A stretch of DNA of 64,000 bases from Lichenicoccus sp964247695 (GCA_964247695.1 CAXTVI010000009.1:1-64000); one strand, 5' to 3'; numbered from the stretch's first letter, positions 1 to 9,590 are shown. The notes: a model not told the origin generated them from the sequence alone. Program-made: numbers and translations.

Positions 1-139
1 CCTGCTGGATCGCGGCGCCGAAGGGATCAGGGGTTAGGCGCGAACTTCGACGCCTCCGGCTGTTCAAGGTGGAGCCGGAAGCCGCGATAGGTAGATTCCG
101 ATCCTGTCGTCTTCTGGCACCGCGAGGTAGCAGGTCCCC
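1..139. other. Left edge, no gene recognised
   Basis: Short stretch before the first gene. None of the six frames gives a fragment I can assign. A minus-strand frame stays open for about 35 codons and ends near position 31, but it resembles nothing known to me and would have to overlap the transporter gene on the other strand. It probably holds the promoter region of the downstream sugar transporter. Confidence 0.4.
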
Positions 140-1570
140 GTGACGGACCCGATGCTGGCCCCGGGCGAGCGGGCACGTGCAGGGGTCGGATGCATGCATA
201 TCGCCTTCATCGCAGCGACGGCCGCCCTGGGTGGCCTGCTGTTCGGCTACGACACCGGCGTCATCTCGGGCGCGCTGCTGTTCCTGCGGACCGCGTTCCA
301 TCTCTCCGCGCTGATGCTGGGGGTGGTCACCAGTATCGCGCTCGGGGGTGCCGCGTTCGGCGCCGCGTTTGCCGGACGCCTCGCGGATCGCTTTGGGCGC
401 CGCCCGATCCTGTTCGTGACCTCGATGATCTTCGTCGCCGGCGCTCTCGTGTCGGCCTTCGCCCCGACACTTGCGATATTGCTGGCGGGGCGGCTGCTCG
501 TCGGCATCGGGATCGGCGGCGCGTCCATGCTGACGCCGTTGTACCTGGCCGAGATCGCACCGGCGAAGCAGCGTGGAGCGCTGGTGTCCTGCAACCAGCT
601 TGCGGTCACGCTGGGCATCCTGAGCTCCTACCTGATCGGCTATGCCCTCGCCGCGGGCGGCGCATGGCGCTGGATGCTGGGACTGGGTGCCGTGCCCGGC
701 ATCGTGCTGGCCATCGGCATGGTCTACCTGCCGGAGACACCGCGCTGGCTCGCCGGGCACGGCTATCCGGACAGGGCACGGGGCGCCTTGCTGCGGTTGC
801 GTGGTCGCGGTGTCGACATCCAGGCCGAGATGGCGCTGCTGCGCGATGACCTCAGCGCCAAGGCAAGAGCCAGGCCGGAGAGCCGGCTCAGCCATGCGGC
901 AGCCAGGCTGCCGATGATCGTGGGAATCGGGCTTGCCATTTTCCAGCAGGTCACCGGCATCAACACCGTCATCTACTTTGCACCCACGATCTTTCAGGCA
1001 GCCGGGCTGTCCTCCGCCGCGGCCGCCATCCTGGCCACGGCCGGCATCGGCGTTATCAACGTCCTCATGACGCTGGTGGCGATCTGGCTGGTGGACCGGG
1101 TCGGCCGGCGCGCGCTGCTGCTGAGCGGGCTCGGCGGCATGGGGATCAGCCTCTGCCTGCTGGCGGCAGGCTTCCTGCTCGGCACCGGCCCGGCTCGCGG
1201 ATATCTCACGGCCGCCAGCCTGGCCGCCTATATCGGCTGCTTTGCGATCGGGCTTGGACCGGTATTCTGGCTGCTGATCTCCGAGATCTTCCCGATGGCG
1301 ATCCGGGCGCGCGGGATGTCGGCCGCCACCATCGCCAACTGGCTAGCAAACCTCGTGGTTGCGTTGACATTCCTCGATCTGTCCGACCTGCTCGGCCACG
1401 CGGCGGTGTTCTTCCTGTACGCCGCGCTCACCTTCGCCGCGATGGCCTTCGCCTACATCCTGGTGCCGGAGACCAAGGGGCTCAGCCTCGAGGCGGTCCA
1501 GGCACTCTGGACCAGACGCGCGGGCGCGAAGCCGCGTGCCGGGGTCCAGCACGCACCCGCCGTCCGATGA
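140..1570 (+). CDS. MFS sugar:proton symporter (XylE/GalP-type sugar porter)
   Basis: Inner-membrane permease that would import a hexose or pentose with a proton. Family marks are the TM1 motif GGLLFGYDTGVISG, the paired loop motifs GRLADRFGRR (first half) and DRVGRR (second half), PETPRWL after TM6, QQVTGINTVIYFAP in TM7 and a C-terminal PETKG. These identify the sugar porter family, and 476 aa with about 12 membrane segments is the normal size. The given start is GTG. An ATG at 194 preceded by AGGGG at 8-nt spacing would begin just before TM1 and is an equally good start. The next gene on the strand is a debranching-type glycosidase, so the pair may handle uptake and breakdown of a glucoside or glucan. 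The substrate cannot be told from sequence. Confidence 0.9.
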   Translation: MTDPMLAPGERARAGVGCMHIAFIAATAALGGLLFGYDTGVISGALLFLRTAFHLSALMLGVVTSIALGGAAFGAAFAGRLADRFGRRPILFVTSMIFVAGALVSAFAPTLAILLAGRLLVGIGIGGASMLTPLYLAEIAPAKQRGALVSCNQLAVTLGILSSYLIGYALAAGGAWRWMLGLGAVPGIVLAIGMVYLPETPRWLAGHGYPDRARGALLRLRGRGVDIQAEMALLRDDLSAKARARPESRLSHAAARLPMIVGIGLAIFQQVTGINTVIYFAPTIFQAAGLSSAAAAILATAGIGVINVLMTLVAIWLVDRVGRRALLLSGLGGMGISLCLLAAGFLLGTGPARGYLTAASLAAYIGCFAIGLGPVFWLLISEIFPMAIRARGMSAATIANWLANLVVALTFLDLSDLLGHAAVFFLYAALTFAAMAFAYILVPETKGLSLEAVQALWTRRAGAKPRAGVQHAPAVR

Positions 1571-1630
1571 GATCGCGCCTCGAACGGACATGGTTCGGCC
1601 AGGCCTCCAACGGCCTCGACAGGCATAGCA

Positions 1631-3814
1631 ATGGCTGATCGCCCGCTCTCGATCGATATCCGCCACCCGCTCATGCTGAAGGCGAACGATCTCGTCCTGC
1701 TGACGCGGCAGGATGGCGAGATCCCGCAGCCGATCCCAGGGTTCGGCCTGTTCTACCGGGACACCTGCTATCTCGCCTTCTATGCGCTCCGCCTGCACGG
1801 GACTTCGCCGCTGCTGCTCATGTCGTCGGATGGCGAAGGCATGGCGGCGCAGATGGACCTCACCAACAGCAGGCTTGCCACGGCGAACGGACATGCCATC
1901 GCCGACCACAAGCTCAGCCTGCGGCGCACCTTCCTGGTGCTCGAGGATGGCCCGGTGCCCGAAGCGGGCCCGGTGTTCATCGATACGATCAGCCTGCGCA
2001 GTTTCTCCGACGACACCGTCACGCTTCCCTTGTCGCTGGAGTTCGCGACCACCTTCGAGAGCATGTTCGCACTCCGCGGCTCGCCCGAGGGCAGGCGCGG
2101 CCAACTACAGACCCCGCACTGGGACGGGACGGCGTTGCGGTTCGCCTATCGTGGCGCGGACGCGGTCCTGCGCACGCTGCTGGTCGAGTTCTCGCTGACG
2201 CCGGTGGTGGCGCCGATGACGAGCGAGCAGAGCATCGCCCACTTCCAGCTGACGCTTGCGCCGATGGCCACGCAGGAGCTGATGGTGACCTGCAGGGTTG
2301 ATGAACGGCCGGTCGACAGCAAGGTCCTGTTGTCGGCCGGCGCGCCGGCGAGCGTTCCGGCGATGCGCGAGGCGCAGGCCAAGGCCTCTGCTGCGCTGCT
2401 GGACGGCTATGCCGGGATCGAGACCGCAAGCCAGGGCCTCGGCGAGGTGCTGGCGCGCTCGCTCTCGGACGTCGCCCTGCTCGAGGTCAGGCGCGGCGAG
2501 CACCGGTTCACCACCGCCGGCATCCCGTGGTTCGTCGGCCTGTTCGGCCGCGACAGCCTGCTGCCGACAATCCAGTGCCTCGCCTACAACTCCGCCCTGG
2601 GGGCCCGGACGGCGGCGGCGCTGGCGCATTGGCAAGGCACCCGCGACGACCCGGTCACCGGGGAGCAGCCGGGCAAGATCCTGCACGAACTGCGTGTGGG
2701 CGAGCTGTCGCATCTGCACGAGGTTCCGCAGACGCCGAGCTATGCGTCGGTCGATGCGACGCTGCTGTTCCTGATCGCCATCGCCCGGCACGTCCTCTGG
2801 ACCGGCGACCTGCAGGTCTTCAAGTCGCTGCGCGGGAACATCGATCGCGCCCTGGCCTGGCTGGACCGCAAGACGGCCGAGGATGCGTCGGGATACGTCA
2901 CCTATGACGGACTTGCCGAGGGTGGCCAGCCCATCAACCAGAGCTGGCGCGATTCCGGGACCGGCGTGCTGCGTGCGGACGGGCGATACCCTGCGCCACC
3001 CCTGGCCCTGGTCGAGGTGCAGGGCTACGCCTACCAGGCCCGCCGACTGGTTGCCGCCGTGCTGCGGCAAGCCGGCGAGCACCATCGCGCGGATAGTCTG
3101 GAGGCGGCGGCAACGCGCCTGCAGGAGCGCTTCCTGCGGGAGTTCTGGATGGAAGGCGAGGGGTGCTACTGCCTTGGCCTCGAGCAGGATGGCCGCCAGA
3201 TCACCTCGGTCACGTCGAACGCGGCCCAGGTGCTGTGGACCGGCATCGCGACGCCGGATCATGCAAGCCGGACGGCCGAGCGCATCATGCGGCCGGACAT
3301 GTTCTCCGGCTGGGGCATCCGGACGCTGTCGGCGGATCATGCAGCCTTTGACCCGCTGGCCTACCAGCAGGGCAGTGTCTGGCCATTCGACAACGCGCTG
3401 ATCGTCTCCGGCCTGCGCCGGCACGGCGAGGACGCGGCGGCGCTGCGCATCATGGCTGCGACCCTGGATGCGGCGCGCGGGTTTCGCAATTCGCGGCTGC
3501 CGGAGTTCATCGCCGGGACTCAGCGCCTGCCGGGCGATGCGCCGACCCACACGCCGCGAGCCGACCCGATGCAGGCCTGGTCGGCGGCTGCAGTGCCGTT
3601 CATGCTCAGCGAGCTGCTTGGGCTGGCCGTCGACGGCTTCGCCGCGCGCGTGCACATTCGCCGCCCGCTGCTGCCGGATGGTATCGATGCCCTGACGCTG
3701 CACCGCTTCAGGGTTGGAGCCGGAAGCGTATCGCTTCGGTTCACGCGGCGGACAGGCTTTGCCGCTGTGGACGTGCTCGCCAGGCGGGGCACGGTGGATG
3801 TCGTCTTCGACTGA
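1631..3814 (+). CDS. Glycogen-debranching-type amylo-alpha-1,6-glucosidase
   Basis: Predicted cytoplasmic glycoside hydrolase of the bacterial glycogen debranching family (727 aa). The N-terminal domain (about residues 15-240) matches the beta-sandwich GDE N-terminal domain, with a motif ending PGFGLFYRDTCYL. The remainder is an (alpha/alpha)6 barrel of amylo-alpha-1,6-glucosidase type. It contains the hallmark GIPWFVGLFGRDSLL near residue 300, WRDSGTG near 440 and YQQGSVWPFDNALI near 580. No signal peptide is visible. It lies 60 nt after the sugar porter on the same strand, consistent with one transcript. It could release glucose from limit dextrins or act on another alpha-glucan. The family is clear, the exact substrate is not. 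Confidence 0.88.
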   Translation: MADRPLSIDIRHPLMLKANDLVLLTRQDGEIPQPIPGFGLFYRDTCYLAFYALRLHGTSPLLLMSSDGEGMAAQMDLTNSRLATANGHAIADHKLSLRRTFLVLEDGPVPEAGPVFIDTISLRSFSDDTVTLPLSLEFATTFESMFALRGSPEGRRGQLQTPHWDGTALRFAYRGADAVLRTLLVEFSLTPVVAPMTSEQSIAHFQLTLAPMATQELMVTCRVDERPVDSKVLLSAGAPASVPAMREAQAKASAALLDGYAGIETASQGLGEVLARSLSDVALLEVRRGEHRFTTAGIPWFVGLFGRDSLLPTIQCLAYNSALGARTAAALAHWQGTRDDPVTGEQPGKILHELRVGELSHLHEVPQTPSYASVDATLLFLIAIARHVLWTGDLQVFKSLRGNIDRALAWLDRKTAEDASGYVTYDGLAEGGQPINQSWRDSGTGVLRADGRYPAPPLALVEVQGYAYQARRLVAAVLRQAGEHHRADSLEAAATRLQERFLREFWMEGEGCYCLGLEQDGRQITSVTSNAAQVLWTGIATPDHASRTAERIMRPDMFSGWGIRTLSADHAAFDPLAYQQGSVWPFDNALIVSGLRRHGEDAAALRIMAATLDAARGFRNSRLPEFIAGTQRLPGDAPTHTPRADPMQAWSAAAVPFMLSELLGLAVDGFAARVHIRRPLLPDGIDALTLHRFRVGAGSVSLRFTRRTGFAAVDVLARRGTVDVVFD

Positions 3815-3855
3815 CGGCGCGGAACCTGGATCGGTCTTCCCCGGAGCAAGCGATA

Positions 3856-3872
3856 CCGCGGCGGAACCGCGG
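3856..3872. repeat. Short GC hairpin between convergent genes
   Basis: CCGCGG, five-base loop, CCGCGG lies between the stop of the glycosidase gene and the stop of cyoD. It could form a 6-bp stem on either strand. There is no T-tract, so a terminator role is only a guess. Confidence 0.25.
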
Positions 3873-3885
3873 CCCTCGCCCCCTC

Positions 3886-4227
3886 TCAGTGCATCATGAC
3901 GCGTTCATAGAGCGTGCGAAACATCCAGGCGGTCAGTCCGATCGACAGGATCAGCAGCGGCACGTTCAGCATCAGGGTAAGGGTGTTCCAGCGTTGCGTC
4001 TCCGAGAAGTCCAGATGGAACAGGAACACCAGCTTGGCCACTGTCGTGAGAAAGGCGAGCACCGAGATCGAGGCCAGCAGGTTGAACGCCGACATGGCGT
4101 GATACTGCACCAGCAGCAGCGAGATCCCGAGCAGCGCGAGCGTCGAGACGAAGCCGATAACGTAGCTGCGGCCGTTGGAATAGGCGATTTCCGGATGATC
4201 GGACGGCCGCAGATTATCCACCGACAT
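3886..4227 (-). CDS. cyoD: Cytochrome bo3 ubiquinol oxidase subunit IV
   Basis: Small accessory subunit of the haem-copper quinol oxidase (113 aa, three transmembrane helices), thought to help assemble the CuB site. The HxDFSETQRWN segment between TM2 and TM3 is typical of CyoD. The open frame extends upstream, but ATG 4227 was chosen because it overlaps the cyoC stop as ATGA and yields the normal CyoD N-terminus. It is the last gene of cyoABCD. No cyoE haem O synthase follows; the convergent neighbour is the glycosidase gene, so cyoE must lie elsewhere. Confidence 0.93.
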   Translation of the reverse strand: MSVDNLRPSDHPEIAYSNGRSYVIGFVSTLALLGISLLLVQYHAMSAFNLLASISVLAFLTTVAKLVFLFHLDFSETQRWNTLTLMLNVPLLILSIGLTAWMFRTLYERVMMH

Positions 4228-4874
4228 CAGATCGATCCCCGCAGATAGATGAAGGTGTACACGAAGGTCCAGATCAGGCCCTGGTAGAGCCAATACACCT
4301 TCAGGTTGGCAAGCCGGTAGGTCACCAGCAGGGTGAAGCCCTTGCTCGCGATCTGGCCGAGCATGACCACCATCCAGAGCAGGCCGATGGCGAGATGCAC
4401 GCCATGCACGACGACGATCGCCCAGAAGATCGACAGGAAGCCGCTGCGCTGCGGTGGTCCGCCGGCCGCGGCCACCCCCTGGAGCTCATGCACCTCCATG
4501 CCGATGAAGCCGAGGCCGATCAGGAGCGACATGGTCAGCCACGCCATCGCCGGACGCGTCAGTTCCTTCTTGAGGTTCACCATGACCATGCCGTAGGCGA
4601 GCACGCTGGTGAACAACACGATGGTCTCGACATAGCCATAGATCGGCGACGCAACGTCGCGCGGGGTCGGGCCGCCGGCGAAGCTCATCGGGAAGCTCAG
4701 CACCTCGTAGGCGGTGAACAGGCCCGCGAACAGCAGCGAGTCGCTCAGCATGTAGAGCCAGAAGCCGAGCAGGCGCGTGCTCATCATGTCATGCTCGTGA
4801 TGCGCGTCGTCCCAGAGTTTTGGGTCGGGCCCCGGCTCCGGGTCGTGCAGACCCCAGTCGAAACCGGCGCTCAT
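4227..4874 (-). CDS. cyoC: Cytochrome bo3 ubiquinol oxidase subunit III
   Basis: Integral membrane subunit III (215 aa, five helices) of the quinol oxidase complex. The N-terminal LGFWLYMLSDSLLFAGLF and the EVHELQG and HGVHLAIGLLW segments are diagnostic. ATG 4874 overlaps the cyoB stop (ATGA), and the gene's own stop overlaps the cyoD start the same way, which implies tightly coupled translation of equimolar subunits. An open frame continues upstream inside cyoB but is not coding there. Confidence 0.94.
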   Translation of the reverse strand: MSAGFDWGLHDPEPGPDPKLWDDAHHEHDMMSTRLLGFWLYMLSDSLLFAGLFTAYEVLSFPMSFAGGPTPRDVASPIYGYVETIVLFTSVLAYGMVMVNLKKELTRPAMAWLTMSLLIGLGFIGMEVHELQGVAAAGGPPQRSGFLSIFWAIVVVHGVHLAIGLLWMVVMLGQIASKGFTLLVTYRLANLKVYWLYQGLIWTFVYTFIYLRGSI

Positions 4875-6952
4875 TCCGCGGCTCCCGTGTTGAAGGCCGG
4901 CACCGCGCCGGGAACCAGGTCTCCCCGCACCGTGCGGCGCGGTGCACGCATGGCGGCGTCTTCCATCCGGCGCACGTCGTCGGCCGGTATGACGGTGCCC
5001 GTGCCGCCGCCGAACGAACGGAGGATGACGATGGCAAAGATGGCCACAAGCGAGACGATGGCGAGCCACCAGATCCGCCAGACCATGGCAAAGCCGAAGG
5101 CGGCGGTGCAGATGCCGATGAGCATCGGGACCGGCGTGTTGATGGGCAATTCGATGTCCTGGTAATGCGTCGGCATGACGTGGTCGAGGTGATGCTCGCG
5201 CCGCCACGCCCACTCGTCGCGGGCGTTGACGTGCGGGATGACGGCGAAGTTGTAGATTGGCACCGGCGAGTGGGTGAGCCATTCGAGGCTGCGCGCGGTG
5301 CCCCAGGGGTCACGCGTGGCTCGGTTGATGTTTCGGTCGCGTATGCTGACGGTGATCTGCCAGATGAACGCAGCCAGGGCGGCGATGTCGATGAAGATGC
5401 CGACCTCCTCGATGACCAGCAACGGCCACCACCCGGCATAGGGAACGTAGGCGAGACGGCGCGGCATGCCGGTCAGGCCGAGCATGAACATGGCGGTGAA
5501 GACGAAGAACGAACCGCCGACCAGCAGCCAGAACACCCATTGCCCGCTGCGCTCGTCGAGCGTGAAGCCGAACATCTTGGGAAACCAGAAGGTGGCGCCG
5601 CCGACCGCCGCGAACACCGTCACCATGACGACGCAGTGGAAATGCGCGATCACGAAGACGCTGTTGTGCGTCATGTAGTTGATCGACGGGATCGCCAGCA
5701 TCATGCCGGTCCAGCCGCCGATGATCTGCATGAAGATGGCCGACACCGCCCACAGCATCGGCGTGGGGAAGGTCAGCCGGCCGCGTACCATGGTCAGCGC
5801 CCAGTCGAACACCTTCACCCCGGTGGGGATCGCCACCAGCATGGTCGCGATACTGTAGAAGGTGTTGACGATCGGTCCGGCGCCCATGGTGAAGAAATGG
5901 TGCAGCCAGACGGTCCAGGAGATGCAGCCGATGCTGAGCGTGGCGGCGACCATCACCGGGTAACCGAACAGCCTCTTCTGCGAGAAGGTCGGAATGATCT
6001 CCGACATCATCCCCCAGGACGGCAGGATGATGAAATACACCTCCGGGTGTCCCCAGATCCAGAACAGGTCCGTGTACAGCATGAAATTGCCGCCGACACC
6101 GGTGGTGTAGAAATGCGTGCCGAGATAGCGGTCGAGGCTCAACAGCCCGATGGCGACGCCAAGCACGGGAAAGGCGGTAAGCCCGATCACGTTGGTGGTG
6201 AGCGACGTCCAGGTGAACAGCGAGAGCCGCATCCAGGTCATGCCAGGCGCGCGCATCTTGATGATGGTGGCGATGATGTTCACTGCGCCGATGGTGGTCC
6301 CGACGCTGCCGATCTGCAGCGCCCAGCTCCAGTAGTCGACGCCGACATCCGGGCTGTAGGGCAGCTCAGTCAGGGGTGCCAGCCCGACCCAGCCGGCATG
6401 GCTGAAATCGCCGACGAACAGCGAGATCATGACCAGCCCGGCGCCCACCGCGGTCATCCAGAAGGCGAGTGCGTTGAGGTACGGGAACGCCATGTCGCGC
6501 GCGCCGATCTGCAGCGGCACCAGGTAATTCATGAACCCGGCCAGGATCGGGGTCGCGGCGAAGATCAGCATGATGGTGCCGTGCGAGCCGTAGATCTGGT
6601 CGTAGTGGTACGGGGGCAGGTAGCCGTGTTCGGCGCCGAGATAGCCGTGCGACAGCGGGCCTGCCGCCATCACCTGCTGCGTGCGCATCATGATGGCGTC
6701 AACGAAGCCGCGGAACAGCATCACCGTGCCAACGATGCCGTACATGATGCCGATGCGCTTGTGGTCGATGGTGGTGAGCCAGTCGCGGTAGAGCGTGCCC
6801 CACCAGCGGTAGTATGTCAGCGCACCCAGGATGGCTACGCCGATCACGGCGGCGAAGATGAAGGCGGTGCCAACGACGAGGTTGTCGTACGGCACCTGGT
6901 CGAGGGTCAGGCGGCCGAACAGCCAGTCCCAGTGGCCCTGTACGGTAATCAT
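4871..6952 (-). CDS. cyoB: Cytochrome bo3 ubiquinol oxidase subunit I (catalytic)
   Basis: Catalytic subunit of the terminal oxidase (693 aa): it oxidises ubiquinol, reduces O2 to water and pumps protons. The low-spin haem, high-spin haem o and CuB ligands are visible: WGHPEVYFIILP (CuB His with cross-linked Tyr), LHHFF (two CuB His) and IAHFHCVVM (haem His pair). TTIDHKRIG is near the N-terminus and TGVKVFDW carries the K-channel lysine. Length and helices fit CyoB rather than a cytochrome c oxidase, and no CuA-bearing subunit is nearby. The start overlaps the cyoA stop as ATGA. Confidence 0.96.
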   Translation of the reverse strand: MITVQGHWDWLFGRLTLDQVPYDNLVVGTAFIFAAVIGVAILGALTYYRWWGTLYRDWLTTIDHKRIGIMYGIVGTVMLFRGFVDAIMMRTQQVMAAGPLSHGYLGAEHGYLPPYHYDQIYGSHGTIMLIFAATPILAGFMNYLVPLQIGARDMAFPYLNALAFWMTAVGAGLVMISLFVGDFSHAGWVGLAPLTELPYSPDVGVDYWSWALQIGSVGTTIGAVNIIATIIKMRAPGMTWMRLSLFTWTSLTTNVIGLTAFPVLGVAIGLLSLDRYLGTHFYTTGVGGNFMLYTDLFWIWGHPEVYFIILPSWGMMSEIIPTFSQKRLFGYPVMVAATLSIGCISWTVWLHHFFTMGAGPIVNTFYSIATMLVAIPTGVKVFDWALTMVRGRLTFPTPMLWAVSAIFMQIIGGWTGMMLAIPSINYMTHNSVFVIAHFHCVVMVTVFAAVGGATFWFPKMFGFTLDERSGQWVFWLLVGGSFFVFTAMFMLGLTGMPRRLAYVPYAGWWPLLVIEEVGIFIDIAALAAFIWQITVSIRDRNINRATRDPWGTARSLEWLTHSPVPIYNFAVIPHVNARDEWAWRREHHLDHVMPTHYQDIELPINTPVPMLIGICTAAFGFAMVWRIWWLAIVSLVAIFAIVILRSFGGGTGTVIPADDVRRMEDAAMRAPRRTVRGDLVPGAVPAFNTGAAE

Positions 6953-7995
6953 CGGCTCTGGTCCTGCTTGATGGCGCCGGTGCCGGCGTGGGTCGGCTGC
7001 CGGCCGCCATTGATGTCGTGGGAGACCTTCTCGGTCATGGCGCTCGGGGTCTCGTAGATGCGGCCCGTCATCACGTTGCCCATGACTCGGTCGAACAGCC
7101 CGGGCTGAACATCCGAGAACCTCAGGGTTATGTCATCCTTGTTGATGGTCGGGGCGGCGAACTTCTGGAAGGCCGCCTCGTCGAGATGGGCCGCTGCGGT
7201 TGCCATGCTCTCTTGCCAGCGCGCGTAGTTCTCCTGCGAAACGACATGGGTCTCGAAGCGCATCCATGAGAAGCCCGGGCCGTTATAATCCGAGGCAAAG
7301 CCCTGGTAGGTGCCAACATGGTTGGCGATCAGGCCCTGGAAGGTGCGCATGCCGGGCATCACGTCGATCTGGCCGACGAGCTGCGGAATGAACAGGTCGG
7401 TGGCGACGGTGGCCGAGGTCAGACGGAAGCGCACCGGCGTGTGCACCGGTATCACCAGTTCGTTGGCCAGCGCGATGTGCTCGTCGGGGTAGATGAACAG
7501 CCACTGCCAGTCGGTGGTGATGACGTCGATCTGGATCGCCGGCTTGCGACCATCGGGGTTGTTCGCCGCAGTCATTGCGGCGGGGCCGGACGGATCGGTC
7601 TGGAACGAGCTGTGGGTGGCATAGACGCCGAGCCCGATGACGACGAGGAGCGGCACGCCCCAGAACGTCGCCTCCAGCGGCACCGAATGCGACCAGCCCG
7701 GGACGTAGGCGCCCTTGCCGATGCGGCTGTAGCGCCAGATCGCCCACATCACCAGCAGGGTCGCGGGTCCGATCACCAGGAAGGTGGCGCCGGTATCGAC
7801 GATCCAGGATTGCAGCCCGGCGGCGGCGACCGGTCCCGCCGGATGGATCAGCCAGAAACCCGCGGTCGAGCACCCGGTGCACAGGACGGCGAGGGCCACG
7901 ACACTGGTGCGGGCACAGGCATGCACCAATCGGGAGGACAGATCCGGACGAGGGGCAGAAGGTCGCTCGGCGTCAGCCGGCGGCGCACCTCTCAT
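6949..7995 (-). CDS. cyoA: Cytochrome bo3 ubiquinol oxidase subunit II
   Basis: Subunit II of the quinol oxidase (348 aa), with two membrane helices and a periplasmic cupredoxin-like domain. WQWLFIYPDEHIA and the QIDVMPGM/FQGLIANHVGTYQGFASDYNG region match CyoA. The CuA cysteines of cytochrome c oxidases are absent, as expected for a quinol oxidase. The signal region ends VLCTGC, a lipobox variant with Cys at -3. About 20 residues precede the hydrophobic core, so a later GTG/TTG start near residue 23 is possible. First gene of cyoABCD; its promoter must lie in 7996-8322. Confidence 0.94.
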   Translation of the reverse strand: MRGAPPADAERPSAPRPDLSSRLVHACARTSVVALAVLCTGCSTAGFWLIHPAGPVAAAGLQSWIVDTGATFLVIGPATLLVMWAIWRYSRIGKGAYVPGWSHSVPLEATFWGVPLLVVIGLGVYATHSSFQTDPSGPAAMTAANNPDGRKPAIQIDVITTDWQWLFIYPDEHIALANELVIPVHTPVRFRLTSATVATDLFIPQLVGQIDVMPGMRTFQGLIANHVGTYQGFASDYNGPGFSWMRFETHVVSQENYARWQESMATAAAHLDEAAFQKFAAPTINKDDITLRFSDVQPGLFDRVMGNVMTGRIYETPSAMTEKVSHDINGGRQPTHAGTGAIKQDQSR

Positions 7996-8322
7996 CGCGT
8001 GAGGCGGCAGACGCCGCGACCATGCGCGAGGGAGCGGGTTTCGTCAGATTGGATCATGCTCATGGAAGCCCTCTACCGCCGAGCGAACGCGAAGCTGCAT
8101 CACAGTTCGGTGGGTGTTCCGCACAAGCCCATCGATCGTGGTTTCGCGCAAGGCGTACCATCGTGATGCACGTGCGGCGGAACCGTTGTGACGACGCAGA
8201 CGGGATGCAAATCCTCGGCGAGTTGAACGCCAAGTCGTGGCAACGAGCAGAAACCCTGGAGGCGTATCCGTCTATAGTTGCCGCGTTGCGATCGTGCGGC
8301 GCATCCTGAGGGAGGTTCGGCC
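7996..8322. other. Divergent intergenic region, 327 bp
   Basis: This region separates cyoA (minus) from the 111-aa protein gene (plus) and must carry both promoters. At 8052-8061 it contains GATCATGCTC, identical to one arm of the palindrome at 40278-40304. A TATAGT hexamer lies at 8272-8277, about 45 nt before the plus-strand ATG, without a convincing -35 element. No RNA gene or conserved ORF was recognised. Confidence 0.4.
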
Positions 8323-8658
8323 ATGCCGCAGTTCGACGCGACCATCAAGCACATCCAGGACGGGGTGAAGGGTTTCACCATCGCCGCTGCCACCAAGAAC
8401 ATCGAAGGCTGGGAAGAAACGCTCGGCAAACTCGAGACCCCCGGCGTGAAGACGATCATCCGCGATCTCGAGAGCCTCAAGAAGCATCTGCATGCCGATC
8501 CGATCGACGGCGCCGCCATCCACAAGCTGATCGTGAAGCTGGGTAAGGAGACCGTAACCTTCGCCGGCAAGTCCGAAGGCAAGAATGCGGAAAAGGCAAA
8601 GAAGCTGGGTGAGGCGCTGACAGCGGCGGCCGACGAAGCCGAGCCTGCTAAAGCCTGA
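8323..8658 (+). CDS. Unknown 111-aa soluble protein
   Basis: I do not recognise this protein. It is small, charged and apparently all-helical, with no signal peptide or membrane segment, and ends in a Lys/Glu/Ala-rich tail (KNAEKAKKLGEALTAAADEAE). ATG 8323 was chosen because GGGAGG precedes it with about 8 nt spacing. The frame opens 15 codons upstream without a ribosome site. It stands alone between the divergent cyo operon and the convergent LysR gene. Strong initiation signals and clean composition suggest a real, well-expressed gene. A stress or nucleoid-associated role is imaginable, but nothing in the sequence proves it. Confidence 0.75.
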   Translation: MPQFDATIKHIQDGVKGFTIAAATKNIEGWEETLGKLETPGVKTIIRDLESLKKHLHADPIDGAAIHKLIVKLGKETVTFAGKSEGKNAEKAKKLGEALTAAADEAEPAKA

Positions 8659-8672
8659 GCCTGTAAGACTTG

Positions 8673-9590
8673 CTAGCCCGGGTGGGTCCTGATGAAATCG
8701 ACGAACGTCCGCAACGGGGTCGGCACCAGGCGTCTCCCGGGATAGTATAAATACGGGCCGGAAAACTCCTGCCACCAGGGTTCGAGGATTGGCTCCAGTT
8801 CGCCCGTCACGAAATGCGGGCGCAGCCAATCCTCGAAAAGGTGCACGATGCCGGCGCCCTTGATCGCCGCCGCGACCGCGAGATCGGCCGCGGCGCCGAG
8901 CCGGACGAGCAGCGGGCCCGCCGGCTCGATGCGTACGATCTCGCCATGGCGCTCGAACTCCCACGGCGCCTGCGCACCGCCCGCTGACTGGATGCGCAGG
9001 CAGGCGCGGTCGAGCAGTCCGCCTGGATGCTCCGGCCGGCCATGGCGCCCGAGATAGTCGGGTGATGCCGCGGTGGCGAAACGCTGCACGCGCGGGCCGA
9101 TCGGCACTGCGATCATGTCCTGCTCCAGCCTGTCGTCGTAGCGTATGCCGGCATCGCAGCCGGCGGCGAGCAGGTCGACGAAGCTGCTGTCGGCGGTGAC
9201 CTCCAACCGGATGTCGGGATAGGCCGCCAGGAATGCCGGCACGATCGCGGGCAGCACCAGCCGCGACGCGCTGACCGGCACGTTCAGCCGCAGGGTGCCG
9301 GCCGGCTTGTTCCGGAAACCATTCACCACATCCAGCGCATCGCGGACCTCGGTCAGCGCCGGGGCGAGCCGCTCTAGCAGCCGAGCGCCGGCCTCGGTCG
9401 GCACCACGCTGCGTGTCGTGCGGTTGAGCAGCCTGACGCCGAGCTGCGCCTCCAGCCGCCGCACGGCCTCGCTGAGCCCGGACGCGCTGCCGCCATGCAG
9501 CCGCGCCGCATCCCGGAACCCACGGGCCCGGGCCACCGTCACGAACGCGTTCAGATCCCCGAAATCGGCCGCCACTGTGCGCACTCTCAT
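8673..9590 (-). CDS. LysR-family transcriptional regulator
   Basis: DNA-binding regulator (305 aa). The N-terminal winged helix-turn-helix (residues about 8-65) contains SGLSEAVRRLEAQLGVRLLNRTTRSV. A LysR substrate-binding domain with RLNVPVSASRLVLPAIVPAF fills the rest. ATG 9590 is chosen over a longer frame because the LysR domain begins directly after it. It is divergent from the aldo-keto reductase gene across 79 bp, the classic arrangement of a LysR regulator and its target. I could not identify a clear T-N11-A operator in the gap. The likely effector is unknown. Confidence 0.9.
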   Translation of the reverse strand: MRVRTVAADFGDLNAFVTVARARGFRDAARLHGGSASGLSEAVRRLEAQLGVRLLNRTTRSVVPTEAGARLLERLAPALTEVRDALDVVNGFRNKPAGTLRLNVPVSASRLVLPAIVPAFLAAYPDIRLEVTADSSFVDLLAAGCDAGIRYDDRLEQDMIAVPIGPRVQRFATAASPDYLGRHGRPEHPGGLLDRACLRIQSAGGAQAPWEFERHGEIVRIEPAGPLLVRLGAAADLAVAAAIKGAGIVHLFEDWLRPHFVTGELEPILEPWWQEFSGPYLYYPGRRLVPTPLRTFVDFIRTHPG

